DNA of 64,000 bases from Blasia pusilla (lineage: Eukaryota; Marchantiophyta; Marchantiopsida; Blasiales). This document shows, piece by piece, positions 35,201 through 46,733 of this stretch; position 1 is the stretch's first letter; the number at the start of each line of letters is the position of its first letter. A program made the translations under genes and the position numbers. Below the pieces are notes generated by a model. That model saw only the letters and a program-made list of their open reading frames with translations, was not told the origin of the DNA and made no database searches. The stretch is from contig CM114272.1 of assembly GCA_050084515.1 (NCBI GenBank), positions 12,276,001-12,340,000 of the forward strand, read 5' to 3'.

Positions 35201-36950
35201 CCCACATCGTTAATTGATTTTCAGGATGCTAGTCTTTTATGGGGAAATGAAAAACATTTCAAATTTGCGAAATGATTTCTCCAAAGATCTTGGGAAACCA
35301 TTCCATGGCCACTTCCCCGCTCGCAACCGACCTCTACGATATGACTAGCTCGCATGTTAGTCGTCCGCCTCCAAAACTTCATTTGGAATCAATTTGTTAA
35401 CTACTAATATGTTGCCCATGCGATGCTCGGATGACACATTTTTCCCTTAATTTAATTACTTTTAAATGATACAAGTTAACAATAAAAGGATCTTAAGAAG
35501 AAGACAAATGTCAACAATGGAGGGACCTTAAAAAGACAGATGTCAACACCAAAAGAGGGTTTCTCTTTCTCCATCCTGTTTTAATGCTCGAACATAGCCA
35601 AGAATAGTTGTGTGTACTACAGCAACAACTACCAACTACAATCAAAAGCATGAGGTGACAAGAACGCAATGTAGAGGACTTGCTCATCGCACTAACACCT
35701 AGAGGTTTTTATGAGAGGCAAGCAGACCAACAAAAGTAAGAGCATAGCCGTGCTGAAGAGCGAGGGTGCAAATTGGGCAAGTACAAGATCAGGTTTCAGA
35801 CGAAATTGAATGATTCTCCTCTTCCAAACCCCCCTAGCATTAACCGGGCTTCATCAAGGACATTGGCATATGTCTGGTTACGAGAGGTATTCTTTTATTT
35901 TTCCCAAGTAGGGCCTTCAATTAGTACAAGAACATAACATTGCAGAAGGGGGAAAGAATATCACGAGGATCTACACTAAGAGTCATTGCTCACTTTTTAG
36001 ATTCGTGTATGGAACAATGCAACTTATTTTTGCCACTATCAATAAACACGTCGAAGGTTCTTCTACATATCTAACATTGAGTTTGAAAATATTTGTTGAA
36101 CCTGAACAAGCATTGTTTCCGTGTTAAGAAACCAGGGTTACCCGACATCATTAATTGCCAAAGAATATGGGGATCAAGATCTAGAGATTGCCAAAACATA
36201 TACTCCGCATGCTTTTATCGACATCAACAAGGATGCATTTGAGAAGTGAAAGACACAAACTTTCAAGAAGCAAGTAACTACTAATTTTGCAAGGTTTTAC
36301 GCTTGAAGAAGGTAGGGTACAGTGCTGCTAAAAGATGTGTTAATTTTTTCGGGTTCTTCTCTCATATTGTGTAACTTGAAAATTTAAATACATGTCCCAA
36401 TCATGTGCATAGTACTTGGGGCATGGACATACCTACAAAGAAAATCCTTTTTTCATGGATATATCCATCCCTTAGACAAACATGTCCATGCACAAATTTT
36501 TCCCACCTCCTGCCCTCAAATGAGAGACCCATGTCCGGGCTTGTCCAACTCGCGAACCTCCATTCCTTCTACTAGCCTTAACCCTTTCCTATGGCCCAAT
36601 GCCTATCCCCACACCATACGCTCAAACCGCGTCTCCCCTCATGTCCATCCTGGCCACTTCCTCCCAAGTCCCTAACTCTAGCCTTAGTTGAGCTCCTACA
36701 TTATTGCGTCAAGAGCTTTCCTTCGAGTAAAGGCGGACCTTCTAGCTGCAGCGGTCGTTCATGCAAGATGAATTCTCTAATAAGTTTTCCTATTAAAAAA
36801 ATAATTATTACACACACTTTCAATTCTCTTATCATATGAATCACAAATGGTAGTGCCAAGGCGATCACTTCTTCATAACATCTCATGCCCAAATTCCTAA
36901 CTATGAAGTCTCTTTAAACTATTTTTGTTTGTACACTAAGAAAATTTTAC
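29293..36950. other. 7.6 kb without recognisable gene
   Basis: Balanced base composition, many short open frames on both strands, none with a recognisable family or consistent splice structure. Contents I can name: a foldback at 30241-30350, a copy of a roughly 60-bp dispersed repeat at 36219-36282, and a sequence at 36390-36510 with CATGTCC/TGTCCATG units like those of the 42611 element. A short A-run at 33389-33402 is not attached to any obvious retroposon. Confidence 0.4.
30241..30350. repeat. Foldback element with 21-bp core arms
   Basis: Core arms 30271-30291 (TAGAAACACAATTTCGCTAC plus A) and 30300-30320 pair with one mismatch around the loop CAATTTTA. The complementarity continues imperfectly outward (GGATCCCCAT.../...GTGGGAATCC), giving about 50-bp arms. 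MITE-like, but no target duplication was seen. Confidence 0.8.
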
Positions 36951-36954
36951 CACT

Positions 36955-37740
36955 AGTATTGAACCCTACTTGAAAAGGTCTATTTACATCATAGATTGCT
37001 AAATAAGGATATACAAAATACAATCCTAAGTTCTTCTATGGGCAGCAATATCTCTCGAAAGTGGTAGACTAGATAACGAGTAAACCGATGTCTATCTACG
37101 AAAAGAACCTTTACCTAATATGGATTAAGGAAAGGGAAGCTGGCATCACTTATGCTCCACCCTGATCCATGATTACGGACATCCTTTATCCTCTTGTCTT
37201 TCCCTATACAAATATAGGTCACAAATGGCCGCTCATAATCACAAAATAAAAATTTCCCCAAATCAGTCTACATTCGTTAGTCTCTAACTCTTCAACAATA
37301 GATTATGGCCGAGTTATTCTTCGAAGAGGGATAATCTACTCTTATGGAAGAGTAATCAAATCCAAATCCATCTATTCTCTTGAAAGTGATAGAGGAAACT
37401 CTTCTAAAATAACAAGTCTCTCCAAATAGTCATCTCCATATATATCAGACTCTTAAACTCTTGAAGAATTGATCATGAAAAAATAACTCTTCCAAAAGGA
37501 ATAATGCACTCTCAATAGAAGAGCTAGCAAACTCAATGCCATCCATTCAAGAATAAGAAGAAAAATTCTAGAAATGAAGTTAAGGTTGTAAACCCTTGAA
37601 GATCTCTTCTCTTTATACACTTATAAGGGATCCACAAGAATACAAAATATGATCAATCTTCTCTTGTGCCACATGGTTTCCTCTCAAGGCTTAGCCAATC
37701 TCATTTTGACATAAGTAGATTACTTGTTATCTCTTCTTAA
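36955..37740 (-). repeat. Fragment related to gypsy leader and LTR
   Basis: Resembles the 14750-15300 part of the complete gypsy element in the same order and orientation: ACGAG then CC(A/G)(A/G)TGTCTATCTAC, GGATTAAG(A/G)A, GAGGG(G/A)TAATC(C/T)ACTCT, GGAAGAG, then a TTTATA(T/C)ACTTA stretch and GTGCCACATG. It is diverged and lacks coding parts, so it is an old relative, not a recent copy. Confidence 0.6.
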
Positions 37741-38167
37741 AATATCTTTATAAACCTATTTCATATCCTTCAAACTATCCCAACTACCCTAGCCTTAACT
37801 TCTTCACCAACTAAGACTACTTCAGTTTTATTTTCATTAAATTAAATATATTGACCCACAACTTTACTTTCATATTTCTCATGTCCTATTTATTACCTCT
37901 TTTCCTAGAATTGGGCCCGCACAAATAAGGCACTACGAAGAGGTTTAAACATGAAATTTTAATTTTCTAAGCTAATTACTTAATAGTTATAAATACTCTC
38001 TCTCACACTAATAAGAATAAAATATACATGTTGAATCATTTTATTACATGATATTCACTCCTCCAAACCTGCACATCCTCCAATATATGCTGAAATATCA
38101 AGACTTCTTGCTATACTTAGTATACTCAAACTTATTTATTGTTCTTGTGTCTATAAAGAGATTGGTC

Positions 38168-38660
38168 TTATTCATCAAAATCAAGAAATTCCTCATGTGT
38201 ATAAAAAATCTTGAGCCTTTTTCCTCTGATGGGCAACTTGAGAATTCTGTCATCTAACTCGTGTATTTTGAAAGCAGCATTGTTGAAAACAAAGACTACA
38301 ACATATGTGCATGGAAACTTCTTAATAGTACGATGTTGGTTGTCAAGGTTTTTGTTGCGCATCAAGACCCTCTCTTTCTCTTATAGGCTCCTTTTAAAGT
38401 CAATGGGTTTTATTGATTATTATTTCTCATCCTTGTAATTGCTTCCTTTATTTTGACTAATTTTTCTCTTATATCCTTCTTTCACGACGTCGCTCTAGCA
38501 GTTGCTTTTGAAGCGCTAGTAGCTCTTCCCTATCAAGCCTGTCATCCCACAAAAATCCCATCCAAGTGGGAATATCTTCTTCTTTGGGCATTATCGGCTT
38601 TTGACGTGTCATCAATGTGTAGAGAGAGACCAACTTTAGAGAGTAAGTCAACATTCGATC
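38168..38660 (-). pseudogene. Possible gypsy integrase C-terminal remnant
   Basis: Minus-strand pieces TRQKPIMPKEEDIPTW, then ELLALQKQLLERRRERR (38469-38654), and IKKFPCTYVVV, then LKLPIRGKRLKIFY (38168-38365) resemble the region after the integrase core of Ty3 elements, where a helical Arg/Lys segment is followed by a GPY-like module ending in xNGxxLKxYY. Stops lie between them. Assignment is tentative. Confidence 0.35.
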
Positions 38661-39130
38661 TTATCAAAGTGCCAAATATACCTCACAATCCATGGCATAT
38701 CATCATAGTTTTGAAAGTAACCCTTTTTTCTACCCTCACATAATCCATACCCTAGTCAACCTTATGGCCCACTGTTAGTATATCTAGCTAGGCTTGGAAT
38801 CAACTGTAGAGTTGTTATATATATCTTCTTTCATACAATTCTGACGTATGTTGTGATCTATGTAACTAATATTCTCAGGATAAATAAGGATTTTCCATAT
38901 GGTGGGATATTTTTGGTCATCACATTCCAATTGATACAGACAATTACTAGGTGAATTGCAAAGTTTTATCACAGACTTTGAGTCAAAGAGTGCAATAGAT
39001 AGTTTGAAAGAAACACTTTGAGCTTAACCTAGAAATCTTCTCAAAAGAATCAAACCGACATATCTCCTCACAGGTATACACAAAACTCATCATATTCTTT
39101 CCCTATTTTTTCTAATATCTTAATGTTCAA

Positions 39131-39163
39131 TTTCTCTTTCTACCGACTTGGTAGAAAGAGAAA
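39131..39163. repeat. 14-bp-arm hairpin
   Basis: TTTCTCTTTCTACC, a 5-bp spacer, then its exact reverse complement. It lies about 180 bp upstream of the CACTA transposase remnant. Confidence 0.9.
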
Positions 39164-39339
39164 AACTTACACATGTATATATTCATCTCTATGCATGGCT
39201 AATTGTATAGTATGTTTGTGGACTCTTGTTTGAAACAAATTTTTTATTTATTTGGGTTGGTATGTTCATTAGAGAAACCATGATAGAGCCAAGCTCCTCC
39301 CAAGGTAGATTGGCCCTTAGTCATCCGTTTTGAGTACTT

Positions 39340-42100
39340 GCACTTGAGTATAAATTATGGCGAAGGGAGCAAGTCTTGACTCGTAAGGTGGGTATGAAGA
39401 GGGTGAGGTGCCCCTATAATGAATGTAAGGGTGGGACTTATCTATCTCTCCATAGGGTTGAAGAATACCTTATAAAGTTTGAGAGGTCTTTTGAACTCCA
39501 AGAAATAGGCAAGAATGGTACCCCTCATATAAGGAGTGGTCTATTCTAAAGAGAAATTTCTTCAAGGACCAAGCCACAAAAATCATCCAAAAAACCGAGA
39601 TAGATTTCCCATAAATATATCCACACCAAAAGTGACGGTCCCAACATAGATGTACAGAAGATGTTAAGCAACATAATCACTCAATATGAACATCTTCATG
39701 ATAGCAATAGAGATAGTGAGTTAGGGGGTGATGAGCATGATGAAGATAATGGTCCATACGATTCAAGAAACGAATACAACACTCCATCAGGGCAAGAAGA
39801 CAACCTTGAGCTTTCAAAAGCTGGTAAGCTACTTTTGTAGGATCCAAAAATTCAATCTTAGCTTTTGTAATACTGCTCTTCAATGTTGCTGCAACCCATA
39901 CTGTCCCCAATATTGCTCTAGATGAAATTTTGCACCTTCTTGGAAAACTAGTATTGCCAACATAGAACCATGTTCCACTTAGTTACTATGTATCCAAGAA
40001 GCTTATAATAAAGCTTGGGATCACTCATAATTCCTACCATGCATGGCCAAAGGGATGCTTGTTGTTTCGTGGGGACTTGAAAGATTCTTTGGTTTGTCCT
40101 ATGTGTGAGCTTTAAGCAAGTGGGGAAATCCCTACTTCATGCAAAGTTTCTTTGGCACTTCCCAAGCATACGTAGGATGCATCAGGTGTTCAAATTTATA
40201 TAGAACACTTTCAGATTTGTTGATGTGGGCTCTTAGGAACAAGAGCACAGATGGAAGATAGAATGGTCATACAGACACACACGCAAGTCACAGCAGGAAT
40301 GGGCCCATGTTGACTACAAGTACCCTACCTTTTCTCGGGAGCCTTGAAATTGTAGATTTGGCTTGGCCCTTGATGAGGTGAATCCATTCTCAGAAAAAAT
40401 TGAGTTCTTGGAGTGCATGTGAATGGCGAGTACCTCTGGTAAATTATAAATTACCTTGCTCCTTGGTTACAAACAAACAAATTTTTTGCAATGCTTTCCT
40501 TATACCAAGAAAGGAAAGGGTAAGTGGAGATAATATCAACACTTATCTTGCTCCATTATTAGAACAGTTTGTGGAATTATGGAGGGGTGTTAAACTCCAT
40601 GATATTATAAAACTCGATGGTTCATAGGAGTTTACGTTCAAAGCCATGATACTTTAGACAATAAAAACCATCCTGCATATGGTACTATTGCAAGGCAAGG
40701 CCATGGTGGGAAATTGGCTTGTGCAATTTGTGGGCCAAGAGTGGATTCGAATTTTGGTAAGGAATTTGGGAAGTCAATATTTGGGGGCCATAGAAGATAT
40801 TTATCTTCATCTCATCCATGGAGGGGAAGAAAGTATGGCATACACTTTAATGGTAGTGGCGAGCTGAAGCCATCACTTGAAAGGGTTATAGCATAGCAGA
40901 TCTTGAAATGGGTAGAAGAGAAGCGTATGTATGATGAAAGTGGGGTTTGAGAGGACGGTCTCAATGATATGTATAAGAGAACCAAAGTGAAGAGGAGGAG
41001 TTTGCTCTTTGACTTATCTTATTGGAAAGTTCCACAGACCTATACTTAGAATGATTTTAGTTTATAAACTTTTATTTCCTTAGGATGGAATAGTCTTTCA
41101 AAATTCAAAAAAGGATTATTTGATAAAAAATCAACATCTCCTCATTTGACATACATTGGATGTCATGCATTTGGAAAAACAATTCTTGAGAATTTCTTGA
41201 AGACTATCTTTGGCCTTAAAGATACAGTGAAAGCGAAACAAGAAACGGAAGCAAGACAAGTATGACCCCATTTATGCTAAAACCAAATTCAAAATTAAGT
41301 ACAATCTCTCTTGTCAAACCTCTAGCAGATTATGTCCTCTGTCCTCATGAGTTTGACATTTTCCTTTCTAGGATTGAGGCCTAGCTTGAAAGTGCCTTCA
41401 CGGAATTGTGGAGAGTTGAAAAAGCATGTGGCCAAAAAGAAGTTGGGCAATATGAAGTCCCATAACTATCATGTATTTATTCACTCTGTCCTACCTTATT
41501 CTTTACGTGGGCTTATGAAAGACGGGGTGAGAATGACTATCATGAGATTAAGTAGGGTCATGAGAATCTTATTTCTCAAAGTTTACAATCCATCCCAACT
41601 AGGGAGGCCTCGTGAAGATACTATTGTGACCTTGTGTCTATTAGAGATGCATTTCCCTCCTTTCTCCTTTGATGTTATGACACATTTACTCATCCATATA
41701 GTAGAAGAGCTTGATATTTTTGGACCAGTGGATTTGTATACGCAATGGAAAGATACATGGAAACAATTAAGAAGTATGTGGGATCAAGGGCTCAACTAGA
41801 GGGATCAATGGTAGAAGGTTATGTTAAGCTTGAGGCCATGGGATTTGTTACAGAATACATGAAGAGATTTGAGGCTATTAGGACACGAGGTTAAGATGAT
41901 GGCAAGGAAAACAAAGTAATAGGGGAGGAGCTAGAAGGGGCAAGGATCTTTGTGAGACTCTCTCTTGATTTATCATGGTTGGCTCATCACGATATTTTAC
42001 ACAACACAAAATTAATGCAAGTCTACATTCCGTGAGTTGTACTTGGAATTTATTTATGATATTCATGGGAATATTTTGCAACCTTTGATTCACACCTTTT
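39340..42100 (+). pseudogene. CACTA (En/Spm) TNP2-type transposase with DUF4218
   Basis: Domains in family order. A transposase-associated zinc domain at about 39388-39490 (GMKRVRCPYNECKGG, HRVEEYL). TNP2 core pieces: YHAWPKGCLLFRGD and LVCPMCEL (40040-40110), VPLVNYKLPCSLVTNK and GDNINTYLAPLLEQF, then ELW (40400-40630), and ACAICGPRVDS with GHRRYLSSSHPWR (40714-40840). DUF4218 at about 41440-41870: MKSHNYHVFIHSVLPYSL, IMRLSRVMR, TLCLLEMHFPPFSFDVMTH and EELDIFGPV. Stops and frameshifts separate the pieces, so no active transposase. I could not find the CACTA terminal inverted repeats. This enzyme class cuts and pastes elements with 3-bp duplications. Confidence 0.88.
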
Positions 42101-42610
42101 ATTTTGGCTTTGTCATATTAATTTGTTGCTTCTCACCCGTACTTGTGTACTTCATGTGCAAGAAGTATGAATTGGAGAATCTACACATCACCTTTGGGGA
42201 CTCGGTTCATTGAGCAATGCTAAGAGAGGCTAATAAATTTTTTTGATTATTTACCCAATAGCTTTTGCCTTGTCTATACCCCCCGAACCTAAGGGACTTT
42301 CATAAAGGAGTACAAAAAGCATATGGAAATCATTAAATGGTAGAAGGGAAGGATGGAATTGATTTGTTCAACACATGTAATAGTGGTATTGGTGCCATAT
42401 TTGTGGACGAGTATCAGACTCCAAAAAAAAAATTCTTTGGTTATCTTGGCGTTTGACCATGGTATTGCAAATCAGATGATTGTTTTAATGAGAGGGAGGT
42501 AGGTTAGGGCTGAATGGGAATCTCATCAGATATCTATGAAAAGAGAAGGTTTTCTATTAGCTAATCTGAAGTCATGTGAATCACCATCACACCAACTTGG
42601 TGGAAGGCAA

Positions 42611-42777
42611 GGTTGCACAAGGACAAAGTCCGTGTCCACGGAAACATGTCCATGTCCTGCCTTCCACCAGGAGCCATAAGTGTGGGCCCTACCTCTTACA
42701 ATTCATTTCCTTGGATATATCCACACTTGTCTGTCCATGTCCGCCCTAGGGACAGACTTGTCCATGTTTGTGCAACC
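42611..42777. mobile_element. 167-bp terminal-inverted-repeat element (MITE-like)
   Basis: Left end GGTTGCACAAGGACAAAGTC; the right end read in reverse gives GGTTGCACAAACATGGACAA, so the inverted repeats agree for about 20 bp apart from a 3-bp gap. The interior has several TGTCCATG/CATGGACA units. Related half-copies occur at 61934 (left end), 23725-23791 (right end) and perhaps 36390-36510. No coding capacity; target duplication not evident. Confidence 0.7.
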
Positions 42778-45174
42778 ATGATTTCGATTCAAGACTCACA
42801 TCTCTACTCGAACTTGCATGGACCAACATTTCGACTCCCAAGCGGATCCCATATCTCATGCCTTATGACTTAGAGACACATTGGCAACAATTTGAGTCGC
42901 ACACGCCAACTCACTTTCGCCCTTTGCTAACTCATTTTAGTGGAGTTGCCTACAATTGATTATCAAGCTCTCTACATGGCAGCTTTCCACCTCATTTCTA
43001 GTCTCATATGGACTCGTGCACACTTCTAGGATTTCCCATGAGTGATTGAGTCTCTTAGTCATTACAACCCAAATCTCAAGTTTCATGCTAAGCCTCGAGG
43101 TTTATTTTAGCATTAGTCACGTCATTGTGATAAGTCGAAGATTTTCCGCTACCCTGTTCGAATGTTTCGCCGTGGTGACTAGAAAACCCCCCACCTTGTA
43201 TTTGTGACATACTCTTCCATCTTCTTATACTATCAAGGATGGGTAAGGGACCGTTGGATGCACTTATCTTATTTAATAATTAATGTTTCAATGTCACTCT
43301 CCTTACCAATATCTTTGTATGACCGCCATGGCAATTAAAACAACCAGAAAAAATTTAATGACACGTGTCAAATAGAAGAGAAAAATCCTCCCATTAGTAA
43401 AAAAAATGGGCGACTTGTATTTGGTATCGAGGACAAATAATATTAGCCCTGTGAGATTTTCACACAAGAAAAAAACTCAATAAAAATGCCAATTAATTAC
43501 TTACTTTAAAAACGTCGAAATTTTAAAATGCGAAGTAGGTTCCGCTTATACCAATGGGGACTTTCCCCCTCGATCGCCGAGCCTGCCCGATGCGCAAGTC
43601 TCTTGATGGCAGGACAAGGAGGGGCTGAACTCGAACAATGCGTGAGCGCCGCGTACACCTCGGTGTGTGGGGGCTGGGCTAGCGCACGAACGGTGAGTAC
43701 TGAAATGCGGCTGCATCACTCTGACAGGAGACATGTGAATCTGAGGTGCCTACATGGCTAACTAATGGCCCAGTCCATCCGTTGTTACCCGTAACCCGTG
43801 TAGGAAAAAAATCAATGACTCTGCGCATCGAGATGGCAGTTCGGACGCCACCAAAGGAGTAAAAGCATCTACCGAAACAAAAAGACAAAGACTAACGCAG
43901 AGAAATGGAAGCGAGAGCGGTGCTGGGCGATGAGAAGCGGTTCTACTTTTACTCCTTGTATGTTAAACTCGTGGATGAATCAAAGCTGATCGAAATTTAA
44001 CATGGGGAGAGACATCATCTGAAAACTTCCTTGATCCATGGCAGCTCGGCGGCTGTCACGCACATGACTAGAATGAGTTCAAGTTTAAACGAACATCATT
44101 CGTTCATTGGACAGCCTGCGATATTGTGTTCGATTCCGTCTTCCGATCCGGAGTGAGCTATATTACTTTTCTGATCTATACTCTAGCGACCGGAATCAGT
44201 GGCAATCTTCACAAGGTCAGGAATCACTACCCGACATCAGTGACTAGTCTTGGCTTTCAGTCGAGACACGCGAGGCTGCTCACTGCACTCGTTAAACTTG
44301 ACCGAGTCCACACCGTCGGTGGCTAGCTTGATAGTATGCGGTGTCGCGAGGCCTCGCAGTTGCAAACTAGGAGACCTGCTACTAGTCACTAACCCTGCGT
44401 TAGTGGTAGGTCTCGGCTACGAAGATTTGGAGTCTCCCACCTATAGTTTCCAATGTGCAGCGGCAGATCAGCAAAGGGACAACTCTGCATTGGCGATCCG
44501 ACGAGCCCCGGACACAGTCGAGATCAGTCAAGCGTAAGACTGAATTCTAGTCCTGCGTGGATTTCCGATCAGCGCGAGCTAGAGGCGTGGGCGCTGGTGC
44601 TCTCAGTGTGAATGCCCTTCGCAAGGATCGAGGAAGCTCTGACAAATGTAGAAATTTTTGCATCAACATTTGAGTTTAGTAGCCCAGATAGTCAATTTTT
44701 TGAGCTCCCTGAAGTCTAGAGATCCACTTCCGACCTGAAATATGCATTGTATTCCACAGCTCCATAAGTAATGATCACTTGGTAGAGCTCAACGGAATTT
44801 CGAGCTAACATCAGGGATCTGAGATCAGGAGATAAGCTAATGTCACATAGCGCTCGAAAAGCCTTGTACAAATTGCTGGAAATGGGGTACGAGATGAAGT
44901 AGGAAACGTAGCGAAAAGTTAGTGTCCCCCGAAGTCAGGTTTCGGCACGCACCCTGCAGGCGGGCAGCGGCGGATGGAGAGAAGTGATATACAGTGCATG
45001 TTTTGATTCTGGACACAGAGATCAGAAGATTAGAAGTGAGCTGCCATTAGAGCCAATAATTTATTAGCTGAGTTGTTCATCAGTGCCGGAGATTTTGAGG
45101 TCCTAACCGCTCGTGTCTGAAGCTCGTGCAGCTGGAGCGTCCTAGTGTTGAATAACAAGCAAGTTCAGCTAAAG
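42778..45174. other. Region upstream of XXT gene
   Basis: No gene recognised. The part nearest 45175 should contain the XXT promoter and leader. Base composition shifts from AT-rich to balanced at about 43500. Short open frames at 43500-44540 have no family resemblance on either strand. Confidence 0.4.
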
Positions 45175-46407
45175 ATGGACGAATTTGCACTGAGAACACT
45201 GAAAGGCGGTACGTATCCACAATCATTGCCTCCCCTGAAGTCGCTTTATGGGGCAGTGAAAACCGGGAAAAATCAAAAGAATGCCAAGCTCACGTTGATA
45301 TGTGGCGTCCTCACCATTCTGATCTTACGGGGCACAGTCGGATTTGGAAATCTGAGTCTTTTCTCCCAAGACCCGGCAGCAACGTCGCATTCGGAGATCC
45401 AAGACGCGCCCTATAGACTGGGCCCGAAAATCAGTGACTGGGATGAACAGCGCGCAGCTTGGTTGCAAGAGAATCTGCACATGAAGACCACCCCTAAGGG
45501 AAGGCCGCGCATGCTTCTCGTCACCGGGTCTCAGGCTCAGAGCTGCAAAGGTCCAGCTGGAGATCACTACCTTCTCAAATCAATCAAGAATAAGATCGAC
45601 TACTGCCGCCTTCATGATGTGGATATCTACTACAACATGGTGCTCATGCAACCGGAGATGGACGACGTTTGGATCAAGATCCCTCTCATCCGTAAAATGA
45701 TGCTGTCTCACCCGGAAGCGGAGTGGATTTGGTGGATGGACAGTGACGCTTTGTTCACTGACATGACATTCGAATTTCCCGTGGAGAAGTACGAGAACTA
45801 CAACATGGTGATTCACGGGTGGCAACACAAGGTGTTCTTGGAGAAAGATTGGTGCGGACTGAACGCGGGCGCGTTCCTGTTGCGGAACAACCAATGGAGC
45901 CTTGATCTTCTAGACTTGTGGGCGCCGATGGGTGAGAATCGGGGACACATTAGAGATGAGGTGGGCAAAGTGTTCAGCGCTAGTCTCACAGGCAGACCAG
46001 CAAATTTTGACTCGGATGATCAATCTGGTCTTGTCTATCTGCTCAACACTCTGAAAGAAGAGATCGCTCCTAAAGTCTACTTGGAAAACTCTTACTATCT
46101 CCACGGCTACTGGGTCATCCTGTCAGATAAGTATGAAGAATTGATGCTGAATTCTCATCCAGGTTTGGGTGATGATAGCTGGCCTTTTGTTACTCATTTC
46201 GTCGGCTGCAAAATCTGCAGTGGTGCATATGGTGACTATCCCGCTGAGCGGTGCTTGACGCAGATGGAGAGGGCTTTCAATTTCGCTGACAATCAGGTAT
46301 TGCATACCTACGGGTACCAACACATTACGCTGACTGATTCAACAGTGTCCCGCACCAGAAACGAAACATCCCGCCCATTAGACTTGGTACGAGGGAATTC
46401 CAGATAA
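45175..46407 (+). CDS. XXT: GT34 glycosyltransferase, xyloglucan 6-xylosyltransferase-like
   Basis: Intact 410-residue open frame without introns. GT34 XXTs are type II Golgi proteins that add alpha-1,6-xylose from UDP-xylose to the glucan backbone of xyloglucan, a wall hemicellulose. The first ATG is at 45175; the frame is open upstream but without an earlier ATG. A short cytosolic N terminus is followed by a membrane segment (residues about 37-55, LTLICGVLTILIL). The luminal domain starts at LGPKISDWDEQRAAWL; RMLLVTGSQ, GDHYLLKSIKNKIDYCRLH and IPLIRKMMLSHPE precede the nucleotide-sugar DxD motif in WWMDSDALFTDM (Asp189-Asp191). Further GT34 blocks are CGLNAGAFLLRN, SLDLLDLWAPMG, DDQSGLVYLL, YYLHGYWVIL, VTHFVGCKICSG and ERCLTQMERAFNFADNQ. 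All diagnostic blocks are present. Donor and acceptor (xylose/glucan versus galactose/mannan) cannot be proved by eye, but similarity is closest to the XXT type. Confidence 0.93.
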   Translation: MDEFALRTLKGGTYPQSLPPLKSLYGAVKTGKNQKNAKLTLICGVLTILILRGTVGFGNLSLFSQDPAATSHSEIQDAPYRLGPKISDWDEQRAAWLQENLHMKTTPKGRPRMLLVTGSQAQSCKGPAGDHYLLKSIKNKIDYCRLHDVDIYYNMVLMQPEMDDVWIKIPLIRKMMLSHPEAEWIWWMDSDALFTDMTFEFPVEKYENYNMVIHGWQHKVFLEKDWCGLNAGAFLLRNNQWSLDLLDLWAPMGENRGHIRDEVGKVFSASLTGRPANFDSDDQSGLVYLLNTLKEEIAPKVYLENSYYLHGYWVILSDKYEELMLNSHPGLGDDSWPFVTHFVGCKICSGAYGDYPAERCLTQMERAFNFADNQVLHTYGYQHITLTDSTVSRTRNETSRPLDLVRGNSR

Positions 46408-46639
46408 AGAAAAATAGTTTCAAACTCGTCGCAAGCAATAAGGATGTTGTGGACAGTTCGGATTCTGTCATTACTGTACATACAGTATGAAAATATGATT
46501 CAAATGAATCGACTTTGTAGGTTTCAGGATTCCCTTCATCCTGCTCGTCTTTCACTCTTTCTTTTTGGATTGTCATCCAATTCCATGTTCAAATCTGGAT
46601 CTGGATCGATCGTTGTTCGTCATATGGTTTGCATCCATC

Positions 46640-46733
46640 GCTGAAATATCACAGCAGGCAGCTGCACTTCACTACATATTGCCAATGCTGAAATATCACA
46701 GCAGGCAGCTGCACTTCACCACATATTACCAAT
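46640..46733. repeat. 47-bp tandem duplication downstream of XXT
   Basis: Two 47-bp units (46640-46686 and 46687-46733) beginning GCTGAAATATCACAGCAGGC differ at two bases. They lie 230 bp after the XXT stop, possibly within its 3' untranslated region. Confidence 0.9.

Noticed and set aside
37931-37945. CACTACGAAGAGG as the left end of the CACTA element
   Set aside because: No matching inverted end (CTTCGTAGTG) was found downstream of the transposase, and CACTA by itself is too short to be meaningful.
44125-44150. TGTTCGATTCC as the T-arm of a tRNA
   Set aside because: No acceptor stem, D-arm or anticodon arm can be fitted around it.
45145-45174. Upstream extension of the XXT reading frame by 10 residues
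   Set aside because: The codon at 45145 is GTG, not ATG; the first ATG in frame is at 45175 and fits the short cytosolic tail usual for GT34 proteins.
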